From positions 1 through 30,436 of the forward strand of contig QEUW01000161.1 in the NCBI GenBank assembly GCA_003577005.1: a DNA stretch of 30,436 nucleotides. The letters are read 5' to 3'. The translations under genes and the position numbers were made by a program. The notes under the pieces were generated by a model. The model had not been told where the DNA came from. It was given only the letters and a program-made list of their open reading frames with translations, and made no database searches. Every line of letters begins with the position of its first letter. Position 1 is the stretch's first letter. The DNA comes from Chloroflexota bacterium. Lineage in GTDB: Bacteria > Chloroflexota > Anaerolineae > Caldilineales > Caldilineaceae. Below are positions 1 to 6,793 of the stretch, in pieces.

Positions 1-371
1 GTTTGTGCCGTCTCAGACGAAGCAACGATTTTGGCCATCCTTTGCTCCCCCAGTTTCCCAAAATTCGCAAACAAGACCCACATGGAAGGTACATCGGCGA
101 ACAATGTTCCCCAATATGTTCCCCAATGATGAGTGACGAGAGACCCTCCATCACTCATCATTGGAACAGGTGTCTATGGTTTGGCGGGCCGTTCGGTCCA
201 TTGCCATTCAGGGCAGGACGAGGCACTGTCAACAGATTCTGAGAACGAATTGAGCGGATTGTTCTTCGAGAATCCGTTTCCCAATTCTGGGCTTAGAAGC
301 GGATTCTTGGAGATGAACCCATTTGATTCGTTCCCCGGGCGCTCTCTGGGCGCCGCTGGCAGCTTCCTGGC
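1..371. other. intergenic stretch with short hairpins, no gene seen
   Basis: I see no convincing gene here; the reading frames are short and lack ribosome binding sites. The sequence is rich in short repeats. CCAATGATGAGTGA (123-136) is repeated perfectly inverted at 151-164. AGAATCCG (269-276) is inverted at 300-307, with another GCGGATT nearby at 254-260. The stretch lies downstream of the minus-strand binding-protein gene that ends at 449. Confidence 0.5.
123..164. repeat. 14-bp perfect inverted repeat (hairpin)
   Basis: The arms CCAATGATGAGTGA (123-136) and its exact reverse complement (151-164) flank a 14-base loop. Neither side has a T-run, so it does not look like an ordinary intrinsic terminator. 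Confidence 0.75.
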
Positions 372-448
372 TCTCCCTTCACCGAATGGCTGTGCCTTTC
401 GCCTGAGGGGCCGAGACGCTTTCTCGTAGCTCCTCAGGTGAAGGGAGA
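372..448. repeat. nested palindromic element abutting a stop codon
   Basis: The 12-bp perfect terminal inverted repeat TCTCCCTTCACC (372-383) and GGTGAAGGGAGA (437-448) encloses an inner pair, CCTGAGG near 402 and CCTCAGG near 432. The right end touches the stop codon (449-451) of the minus-strand binding-protein gene. In that gene's mRNA the element would therefore form a 3'-end hairpin. It may help termination or mRNA stability, or be a remnant of a small non-autonomous element. Confidence 0.65.
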
Positions 449-1882
449 TCAGCCGTTCTCGCGCCGCCAGCGCTCGTACTCGGCGACGATCTCGTCCTGC
501 GCGGCATCCAGCGCCGCCTGTGGTGTGGTCATGCCGGTGCGCGCCTGCTCGGCTGCGGAGCCGATCCGGCTGTTGACAAAGGCCGAAATCGGCACCTTGG
601 CCGGCACCAGCGTATAATCGGCCTCGAAGAACGTCTCCATATATTTGTCGTAGCCGGGGTAGGCGTCCAGCACCCGTTTCCAGGCATCTGTCTCGATCAG
701 CTTGTGAGAGATGGGGCAGTGTGGCCGGCCACCCCCTTCGGGCGCTGGCATGTAGAGGCTGGAATATTCTTCCTCGCCGCCAAACCCGCACAGGAAGGTC
801 ACATAGCGGGCGGACTCGGAGAGGTGCTCGCCGCCCGCGATGATGCTGGGGATATCGCCGTACGTCCACAGACCACGCCCTTTGTCCTCATGGGTGTGGA
901 TGGTAGTCACGGTGTACTCCAGGTCGGGCGCCGTCTCACCCATCACGCCCAGATGCCACGGCCCCTGCAAGAAGACACCGCGCTTGCCGGCAATAAAGAG
1001 GTCCATGGTGCCCTGGGCAGCGCCGGCCTGCTGTTGGAAGAAGCCGGCGATCTGTTCCATGCCGTACCACTCGGCCATGTCGGTCATCCACTGCAGCGCA
1101 GCCACGTTCTCTTCGCTGTTGATGAGGAAAGTCTCGGTGTCGGGGTCATAGAACTGGCCGTGCCAGATCGACATTTGCCGGTTGATCCAGTCATCCCAGA
1201 AGCCGATGATCTCCAACGAGCCATCATCTCGCCGCTTCGTGATCTTTTCCGTGAACTCAACCATCTCCAGCGTCGTCTTGGGCAGGCTGTCGGGATCGTC
1301 GGGGTTGTAGCCGGCCTCGGCCACAAGTTCCTTGTTCCACAGATTGCAATAGGCCTGGTTCCACTGCGGGATGGCCCACGTCTTACCCTGGTATGTGCCC
1401 AGATCCCAGATAGGCGGATGCACCCAATCCTTGAAATCGGCCAGGACATTGGGGTCGAGCGCATCTTCCAGCGCATAGAGGCCGCCCAATTCGGCCAACG
1501 TGTAGACGCGTTGCGCGCCCCAGATCATGCACACGTCGGGCGGGTCGCCTGCGGCCACGCCGGTCATGATCTTGGCATCCATCTCGGCGGCAGGGATCAC
1601 CAGGTGAGTCACCTTCACATCCGGGTTCTTCTCCATGAAGGCATTGGCAATGCGTTTCACCATCTCTTCGAACAAACCGGTCCACGAGGCCCAGTAGATA
1701 ATCTCTACTGCCTCCTCCGAAACCTGAGCAGCTCCGGCTTGTTCAACCCCTGCCTGTCCGACGCCGCCAGCCCGCTGGGCCGGTTGCCCCGGTGTACATG
1801 CGGCCAGGAATGTGGCCGTGGAGCCAAATGCCGCCAGCTTCAACATCTGCCGCCGGCTAAGTTTGTGGGTACCCTCTGACAT
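449..1882 (-). CDS. ABC transporter family 1 extracellular solute-binding lipoprotein (sugar type)
   Basis: This 477-residue protein has a twin-arginine lipoprotein leader: Arg10-Arg11 followed by a hydrophobic stretch and the lipobox LAAC with Cys29. An Ala/Gln/Gly-rich linker comes before the mature domain, which begins around residue 58 (VEIIYWASWTG). The body matches the family 1 fold that binds oligosaccharides for MalFG-type permeases: a NPDVKV segment near residue 88, TGVAAGDPPDV near 107, and a C-terminal half with GKRGVFLQGPWHLG. The protein should be anchored outside the membrane and deliver a sugar. The start is supported by GGGAGG a few bases upstream. No family 1 permease is in the window, so its partners must be elsewhere. 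Ligand unknown. Confidence 0.9.
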   Translation of the reverse strand: MSEGTHKLSRRQMLKLAAFGSTATFLAACTPGQPAQRAGGVGQAGVEQAGAAQVSEEAVEIIYWASWTGLFEEMVKRIANAFMEKNPDVKVTHLVIPAAEMDAKIMTGVAAGDPPDVCMIWGAQRVYTLAELGGLYALEDALDPNVLADFKDWVHPPIWDLGTYQGKTWAIPQWNQAYCNLWNKELVAEAGYNPDDPDSLPKTTLEMVEFTEKITKRRDDGSLEIIGFWDDWINRQMSIWHGQFYDPDTETFLINSEENVAALQWMTDMAEWYGMEQIAGFFQQQAGAAQGTMDLFIAGKRGVFLQGPWHLGVMGETAPDLEYTVTTIHTHEDKGRGLWTYGDIPSIIAGGEHLSESARYVTFLCGFGGEEEYSSLYMPAPEGGGRPHCPISHKLIETDAWKRVLDAYPGYDKYMETFFEADYTLVPAKVPISAFVNSRIGSAAEQARTGMTTPQAALDAAQDEIVAEYERWRRENG

Positions 1883-2256
1883 GTCGTTCCTCCCAGTTCA
1901 AAAGAAAACAAGTCTATAGAAACTTGGAACTACAGGAATCGGTGTAGAACCACTCCAAACAACTGGCACTTGGGCAAAAGAGGCGAAAACTGGCGGATGC
2001 CGCACCTGACACCAAATCCCCTGACATATTTTCTATCGGGGAGATGATCGAGTTGGGTTGTGAAGACAGCAGAAACATCTAAACAGCTGGGGTTGGGGAG
2101 CAACGTACCAGCCACCTTATCATACCAGAAAATGTAGTGAGTGCAAACCTCAAAAAATGTAAGACGAGGCCGCTTGAAAATCCCACCAACCTGTCTGACC
2201 TAGACATCCTGATGTCTTGTACGAAGCCTTGATGGAGAGAACAGGGCATCCGCTTA
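1883..2256. other. lower-GC intergenic region upstream of the binding protein
   Basis: These 374 bp are visibly less GC-rich than the neighbouring genes. I see no recognisable coding sequence; a 61-codon minus-strand frame at 1930-2115 has no homology I recognise and no ribosome binding site. The region holds a candidate minus-strand promoter (2119-2146) that would give a leader of roughly 230 nt before the binding-protein gene. Confidence 0.4.
2119..2146 (-). promoter_or_regulatory. candidate sigma70-like promoter for the family 1 binding protein
   Basis: On the minus strand, TTGCAC (2141-2146) and TATGAT (2119-2124) are separated by 16 bp. It faces the binding-protein gene but lies about 230 bp upstream of it, so the assignment is tentative. 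Confidence 0.4.
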
Positions 2257-2763
2257 TTATGGCTTACAGGCTATAAACAAATCCACATAAATATCCGGGG
2301 GCGGACTGGTTTCCATTGTGGAACACTCGGACGCTAATATCAGATTCTGGTCTAGAGGCACTACCAGGGCATACTGTACGCCGGCTTCATATGGGTCGCT
2401 GCACTCGTTGGGCCCCAAGATCACTTCCTCATCCGATCCCTCAACGCGCAGGGTGAGTTTGAGTGTGTAACCGTTTGGGTTACAAAGCCCGGCAATCTTG
2501 ATTTCATCGGATGGCGTTACTGGCCCATCGTAGCGCAGTTCTGTCCATGAAGGAACGGCGCTTGCACACGCCCCACGGAATACGCCTCGCACCGCGGTGT
2601 ACTCGTCACCGGCCGGGCAGTTCAAGATCGGTTCCGTGGTCGGCGGCCCACCCCGCTCGACAGCGCATCCGGTGACCCCAAGTTGGGCCAGGATGAGCCA
2701 GAGCCCCACACCTGTACGCCAGGCAGCACTCCATCGGACTACAGGACATCGCCGGGTGTTCAC
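2257..2763 (-). CDS. hypothetical secreted lipoprotein
   Basis: I do not recognise a family. From the GTG at 2763 the protein is 168 residues. It has an Arg-rich N-region, a hydrophobic stretch (GLWLILAQLGVTGC) and a lipobox cysteine at residue 33, so it is likely a lipid-anchored exported protein. An upstream in-frame TTG at 2787 would add eight residues; neither start has a clear ribosome binding site. The mature part has six further cysteines, spaced as if for disulfides, and looks like a small beta-rich domain. It lies between the binding-protein gene and the DapA-family operon on the same strand, but the gaps on both sides are long, so there is no evidence of co-transcription. Function unknown. 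Confidence 0.6.
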   Translation of the reverse strand: MNTRRCPVVRWSAAWRTGVGLWLILAQLGVTGCAVERGGPPTTEPILNCPAGDEYTAVRGVFRGACASAVPSWTELRYDGPVTPSDEIKIAGLCNPNGYTLKLTLRVEGSDEEVILGPNECSDPYEAGVQYALVVPLDQNLILASECSTMETSPPPDIYVDLFIACKP

Positions 2764-2977
2764 ATGACAATAACGAAGCTGAGACAAACTGAAAGGGATT
2801 GGGAAGCCAGGAGCATTTTACTGGATAGGGGTGGATGGGCCAAATCGTACTGTTTGCCACCATTCCCTTGATGGTACGCACCGCGCCGCGGAAAACGCAT
2901 CTGGACAGTGGCGCGCCCGGTGGATCCACGCACACTGTCATCAAGCAGGCTATAGGGCGATACGAATAAAGAGGTAA

Positions 2978-4042
2978 CTAATCGCGGAGCCACTCGTCCA
3001 GATGTTGGGCCACAAAATCGTCATCCCGGAGATGGGGGTAGGCGTGGTAGACGCGGTCGATCTCCGCCATCTGGCCCGGCGAGAGCGTCTCGTGTGGGTC
3101 GATGCACCAGTTGCCCCGCATGAGACCCTGGCGGCGGAGCACCTCATGGATGCCGGCAATGGAGCCGCGGTAGCTGTTGGCGACATCGAAGAGGGCTGCA
3201 TTGGCGTCGGTCACCTGTACGCCGTAGGTAAGCCAATGATGATAATCGACGTCGCCGTTTTGTCGCTGCTGCTGGATGGCTCCGTGCATCTCCACCACAC
3301 GGCGCGTCCAGACGGCCCAGTGGCCCAACAGCCCCCCCACGAACCGCAGCGCCGGCTGGTCTGGGTAGAGCGCATATTCGGTGAGCAGATCGGCCACGAT
3401 GTTGTCATCATTCCCCGTGTAGAGGGCAATGCTGGGGATACGACCGGCGTCGGCAACGGCGCGCACCACGTCGAGCGTGCGGTAGCGGTCAAAGGGCGCG
3501 ATCTTGATGGCCACCACGTTGGGGATCTCGACAAAGCGCCGCCAAAATTGGTAGCTGAGCACCCGGCCCCCAACGGCGGGCTGCAAGTAAAAGCCAAAGA
3601 GCGGGATCAACTCGGCCACACACCGGCAGTGGTCGAGGATTTCGGTCTCGCTCTTCTGCTGAAGTGCTCCCAGGCTCAGCAGCCCTGCATGATAGCCATG
3701 CCGCACGGCCAATTCCGCTTCGCGCAACGCCTGCTCTGTGTGGCCCACAATCCCGGCAACCTTTACCAGCGGCCGTGGCTGGGCTTGTAGCGCCTGGTCG
3801 ATGGTAGTGCTGGCCAGTTCCAATACCGGCTTGAGCAGGCCAAGTTTGGGATCGTGGATGGCAAACTGCGTGGTGTGGACACCCACGGCGAGCCCGCCAA
3901 CCCCCGCCGCACAGTAATACCGGGTTAACGCACGTTGGCGACGCTCGTCGAGTTTGCGCTCGGCAGTGACGGCAAGCGGGTGGGCAGGAATCACCGTGCC
4001 AGCGTGCAGCAGCGCGGCCAGAGGGCCAGGGAATGCGTTCAT
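2978..4042 (-). CDS. dihydrodipicolinate synthase (DapA) family aldolase/lyase
   Basis: About 354 residues of a DapA/N-acetylneuraminate-lyase type TIM barrel. Members condense or split 2-keto acids through a Schiff base on a lysine. The expected lysine is in NVVAIKIAPFDRYR (Lys180 counted from the ATG), and the tyrosine of the family's YNVP-like motif is in GFYLQP (Tyr152). The N-terminal glycine-rich loop (AAGVGGLAVGVHTTQF) is also typical. I choose the ATG at 4042, whose first base is the last base of the upstream stop (TGATG), which indicates translational coupling to the SDR gene. A TTG at 4045 is also in frame. With this partner and the nearby uptake genes, a role in sugar-acid catabolism is likely; the exact substrate cannot be read from the sequence. 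Confidence 0.85.
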   Translation of the reverse strand: MNAFPGPLAALLHAGTVIPAHPLAVTAERKLDERRQRALTRYYCAAGVGGLAVGVHTTQFAIHDPKLGLLKPVLELASTTIDQALQAQPRPLVKVAGIVGHTEQALREAELAVRHGYHAGLLSLGALQQKSETEILDHCRCVAELIPLFGFYLQPAVGGRVLSYQFWRRFVEIPNVVAIKIAPFDRYRTLDVVRAVADAGRIPSIALYTGNDDNIVADLLTEYALYPDQPALRFVGGLLGHWAVWTRRVVEMHGAIQQQRQNGDVDYHHWLTYGVQVTDANAALFDVANSYRGSIAGIHEVLRRQGLMRGNWCIDPHETLSPGQMAEIDRVYHAYPHLRDDDFVAQHLDEWLRD

Positions 4043-5097
4043 CAAAATCTCCCATCGCGCGTTTCAAAGTGAGTTGGCTTGTTTAAGGTGACCCCGCCAG
4101 CCTGCACCCAGGCGGCGGTCCACTTGATCAGCTGGTCAAGTGAAATGCGAGGATAGCCAAAGAGGCGCTGCGCCTGGGCGGCATTGTTGAGCAAGGCGGA
4201 GGGCGCCTCGCTGCCTACAAAGATCGGCGCCACGCCAAAGATGGCGCCAAAGCGCTCGGCCACCCGCCGCACAGAAACGAGCTCCGGGCCGGTGACGTTG
4301 AGCACAAAGGGCGGAGCGCTGCAATACTCCAACAGCCGCAACGCCCAGGCGTTGGCGTCGCCTTGCCAGATGACATTGGCCGCGCCCATGCTCAAATCAA
4401 CCGGCTGGCCGGCTTTGACCTTCTGTGCAATATCCAACAACACGCCGTAACGCAGGTCGATGGCATAGTTGAGCCGCATGATGGCGCAGCGCAAGCCGTG
4501 AGTGTGCGAGAAATACTCGAACATGCGCTCCCGCCCCAGGCAGGAGTTGGCGTACTCGCCCACTGGCTCCGGCGGGTCGTCTTCCACCGAGCCGCCCTGC
4601 ACCACTGGCGTCAAGGGGTAGACATTGCCCGTGGAAAAGACAACGATGCGAGCCGCTGTGAAGCGTTCGGCGACCAGCGCCGGCATATAGGTGTTCATCG
4701 CCCAGGTCTGCGCCGGGTTGCCGGTAGTGCCAAATTTTTGACCGGCCATAAAGATAATGTTCCGGCTATCCGGCAGTGCGGCCAACGCCCTGCGATCCAG
4801 CAGATCGCACGCGATAGTCTGAATACCCCAGCCTTCCAGTTGTTCTCGCAGCTCTAGCCGGCTAAACCGGGCGACCGCGATGACCTGATGGGGCGAGTTG
4901 ATCGATGACAACGCCTGGGTGGCCATGCGCGCCAGCGTCGGCCCCATCTTGCCCCCCACGCCCAAGATCAGCAGATCGCTATCGAGCGCCTTTAGGGTGT
5001 CGGCTACCGGTGGCGACGGTTCGGACAGTAGACGTTCCAGGTGCTCTTCCGATGCGATCTCGGTGGGTAACTGCGAATCTGATGCGGAGGCATTCAT
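4042..5097 (-). CDS. NAD-dependent epimerase/dehydratase-like (extended SDR) protein
   Basis: 351 residues. A Rossmann nucleotide-binding motif GVGGKMG lies at residues 46-52, preceded by an unusually long, 40-residue N-terminal extension. The active-site region has the family's STGNVYP (155-161) and then GEYANSCLGRERMF (180-193). Tyr182 sits where the SDR catalytic tyrosine should be, but the lysine expected four residues later is Cys186. The protein therefore belongs to an atypical SDR group, and its catalysis should not be assumed to be classical. It is first in a two-gene operon, has GGAG seven bases before the ATG, and is transcribed from a strong divergent promoter. It probably acts on a sugar or sugar acid together with the DapA-family enzyme. 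Confidence 0.82.
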   Translation of the reverse strand: MNASASDSQLPTEIASEEHLERLLSEPSPPVADTLKALDSDLLILGVGGKMGPTLARMATQALSSINSPHQVIAVARFSRLELREQLEGWGIQTIACDLLDRRALAALPDSRNIIFMAGQKFGTTGNPAQTWAMNTYMPALVAERFTAARIVVFSTGNVYPLTPVVQGGSVEDDPPEPVGEYANSCLGRERMFEYFSHTHGLRCAIMRLNYAIDLRYGVLLDIAQKVKAGQPVDLSMGAANVIWQGDANAWALRLLEYCSAPPFVLNVTGPELVSVRRVAERFGAIFGVAPIFVGSEAPSALLNNAAQAQRLFGYPRISLDQLIKWTAAWVQAGGVTLNKPTHFETRDGRF

Positions 5098-5152
5098 GCC
5101 AGCTCCAATCCTTTTTGGGGTGACATTCGTTCAATAAGTGAATTAATATAAC

Positions 5153-5181
5153 ATCCTATCACGGGCAGAACAGCTTGTCAA
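5153..5181 (-). promoter_or_regulatory. sigma70-like promoter of the SDR-DapA operon
   Basis: On the minus strand, TTGACA (5176-5181) is followed after exactly 17 bp by TAGGAT (5153-5158). Transcription would begin near 5146, giving a leader of about 50 nt. An AT-rich stretch with a possible dyad (TTCA...TGAA, about 5125-5145) lies just downstream of the start point and could be an operator. Confidence 0.75.
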
Positions 5182-5208
5182 TCGGCCAAAAGAAGCAAAA
5201 ATAAGTAC

Positions 5209-5237
5209 TTGACGGTGCTTGTGAATTGTGCTAGAAT
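5209..5237 (+). promoter_or_regulatory. sigma70-like promoter of the first ROK regulator
   Basis: TTGACG (5209-5214) and TAGAAT (5232-5237) are separated by exactly 17 bp, with the predicted start near 5244, 41 bp before the ROK start codon. The -35 box lies 27 bp from that of the divergent SDR promoter, so one bound regulator could affect both. Confidence 0.75.
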
Positions 5238-5252
5238 GCGAAAAAGTGACTT

Positions 5253-5273
5253 AGTTTTGTTCTCAAACAAACT
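5253..5273. promoter_or_regulatory. palindromic candidate operator for the ROK regulator
   Basis: The half sites AGTTTTGTT (5253-5261) and AAACAAACT (5265-5273) are separated by CTC, just downstream of the -10 box of the ROK gene. The half sites resemble the AGTTTGTTT/AACAAACT boxes bound by XylR, a ROK repressor of Bacillus. A repressor here would block its own transcription, so autoregulation is the simplest reading. Confidence 0.6.
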
Positions 5274-5284
5274 GGTCGGTTCCG

Positions 5285-6550
5285 ATGACTTCCCTCCTTT
5301 CTAGAGCCGAGACCGGCAAGGAGTTCAATCGCCGTCTTGTCCTCAAGCAGATTCGCCACCACGCTGGGATTTCGCGCAGCGACATTGTACGCCTGACCGG
5401 GCTGAGCAAAGCGACGGTTTCAGCGATTGTGGCGGAGTTGATCGAGACTGGCCTGGTGGTGGAAAATGGCAATCAAAATCCACCCGTCGGCCGGCCCAAG
5501 ATCTCTTTGGCTCTGGTTGCTGATGCAAATTATGCGTTGGGCGCCGAGTTGACCGATGAAGGATGCCGGGTTGTTCTGGTAAACCTGGACGCCAAACCCA
5601 TCCGGCAGATCTTTCGCCCGGTTCTCTCCCCTGACCTGGGTGCGGATACCCTGGTGCGGTTGCTGGCGGAATGCGTCGTCAAGGCAATCGCAGGCATCGA
5701 TACAACCCGAATTCTAGGCCTGGGCGTCTGTGTCCCCGGTATCGTCGACCCGACAAAAGGCATGGTGACTTACTCGGTGATTTTGCCCTGGAAAGATGTT
5801 GCGCTTGGCGAAGCGCTGAAACACCGCTTTCCCTTTCCCGTGGCCGTCTTCTCGCGCGGGAGTGCTGCAACTTGGGGCGAGCGGTGGTATGGCGCCGGGC
5901 AAGACGCCAACAATTTGCTCTATCTGCGCGTGGGCAGCGGGATCGTCGGCGGGCTGGTCATCAACGGGCAGCCCTATCTGGGCCGCGACTTTGGCGCCGG
6001 TGAACTGGGCCACGTGACCGTGCAACCCGATGGACCACTCTGCCGCTGTGGCAACCGCGGTTGTCTGGCAACGGTCGCTACAACCGGCGCCTTGCTCAAC
6101 CGGGTGCGCCAACTCCTGCGTGAAGACCCGGCCAATGCGCTGTGGTCTGCTGCACAAAATCACCTTGACAACCTTACACTTCTGGATGTCGCTCCGGCGG
6201 CAGAGGCGAGCAACCCCATCGCGCTGCAGGCGTTTGCCGAAGTGGGGCGATGGCTGGCGGTGGCATTGGCCTCAGTGGTCAATCTGCTCAATCTAGAAAT
6301 GGTGATCATCGGTGGGCCAATGGCGCGGGCAGGGGATCACCTGCTCCACCCGCTGAAACGGGAGCTTGCCCAGCGCGCATTGCCCACTCATCTGGACCGG
6401 ATGCCGGTGGTGGCGTCGGTCCTCAAGGAGGATGCGCCGGCGGTGGGCGCAGCGAGCCTGGTGCTCCACGAGTTGATGGAGCCGTTGCAAACGCCCCCGA
6501 CCTCTGCGCTATCGAGTGACAGGGTCAGCCTGTTCCAAGAGGCGGCCTGA
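5285..6550 (+). CDS. ROK family transcriptional regulator (first copy)
   Basis: 421 residues: an N-terminal winged helix-turn-helix (about 18-60, recognition region GLSKATVSAIVAEL) joined to a ROK sugar-kinase-like domain. The ROK signature includes GAGELGH (237-243) and the zinc site CRCGNRGC (253-260, with His243). The loop that carries the catalytic aspartate in real ROK kinases (normally ND-x-N) reads FSRGSAA at 189-195, so phosphotransfer is unlikely and the protein is a sensor-repressor. The ATG lies 41 bp downstream of the promoter's predicted start, with an operator-like palindrome between them. It is divergent from the SDR-DapA operon and upstream of the family 5 uptake cluster, and probably controls both in response to a sugar. 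Confidence 0.9.
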   Translation: MTSLLSRAETGKEFNRRLVLKQIRHHAGISRSDIVRLTGLSKATVSAIVAELIETGLVVENGNQNPPVGRPKISLALVADANYALGAELTDEGCRVVLVNLDAKPIRQIFRPVLSPDLGADTLVRLLAECVVKAIAGIDTTRILGLGVCVPGIVDPTKGMVTYSVILPWKDVALGEALKHRFPFPVAVFSRGSAATWGERWYGAGQDANNLLYLRVGSGIVGGLVINGQPYLGRDFGAGELGHVTVQPDGPLCRCGNRGCLATVATTGALLNRVRQLLREDPANALWSAAQNHLDNLTLLDVAPAAEASNPIALQAFAEVGRWLAVALASVVNLLNLEMVIIGGPMARAGDHLLHPLKRELAQRALPTHLDRMPVVASVLKEDAPAVGAASLVLHELMEPLQTPPTSALSSDRVSLFQEAA

Positions 6551-6595
6551 GCGCCGCCTGTACAATATTTGTTTCCCGGTGTGTACGCCTGGAGT

Positions 6596-6671
6596 CCATC
6601 CGAATAACAATTGCTATGTTCGACGGCGCCATCTGAAAACAGGGGGCGTCGCGGGGTTACTCGGATAGGCA
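6596..6671. repeat. palindromic element, ATCCGAAT family copy 1
   Basis: The left arm CATCCGAATAAC (6598-6609) is matched inverted by GTTACTCGGATA (6657-6668), 10 of 12 positions. An inner GGCGCC/GGCGTC part brings the arms close. The same end sequence recurs at 12447-12514 and about 26866. It sits between the ROK regulator and the binding-protein gene. Confidence 0.6.
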
Positions 6672-6793
6672 TCTGGTTGATAGAACCCCCTAGCGCTTGA
6701 TCGATCTGCTGTTCCGGTATTCGCTGATCCGATGCTGTCTATTCTTTCCCGTTTGTACAACGCCTGTCAGGCCGTGACTCAAAGGAGGAAATA

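Noticed and set aside
174..869. 231-codon minus-strand frame overlapping the end of the binding-protein gene
   Set aside because: Arg-rich out-of-frame shadow of the binding-protein gene that runs on through the palindromic element, with no domain.
704..1879. Long plus-strand open frame (391 codons) opposite the family 1 binding-protein gene
   Set aside because: It has no recognisable domain, is rich in His/Arg as antisense frames of GC-rich genes usually are, and lies entirely opposite a clear gene.
1930..2115. 61-codon minus-strand frame upstream of the family 1 binding protein
   Set aside because: No ribosome binding site and no recognisable features; it lies in the presumed leader region.
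2788..2977. Terminator or small gene between the unknown lipoprotein and the DapA-family gene
   Set aside because: Only weak pairing (CTTGATGG near 2866 with TCATCAAG near 2938) and no T-run or coding signal. I see nothing firm in these 190 bp.
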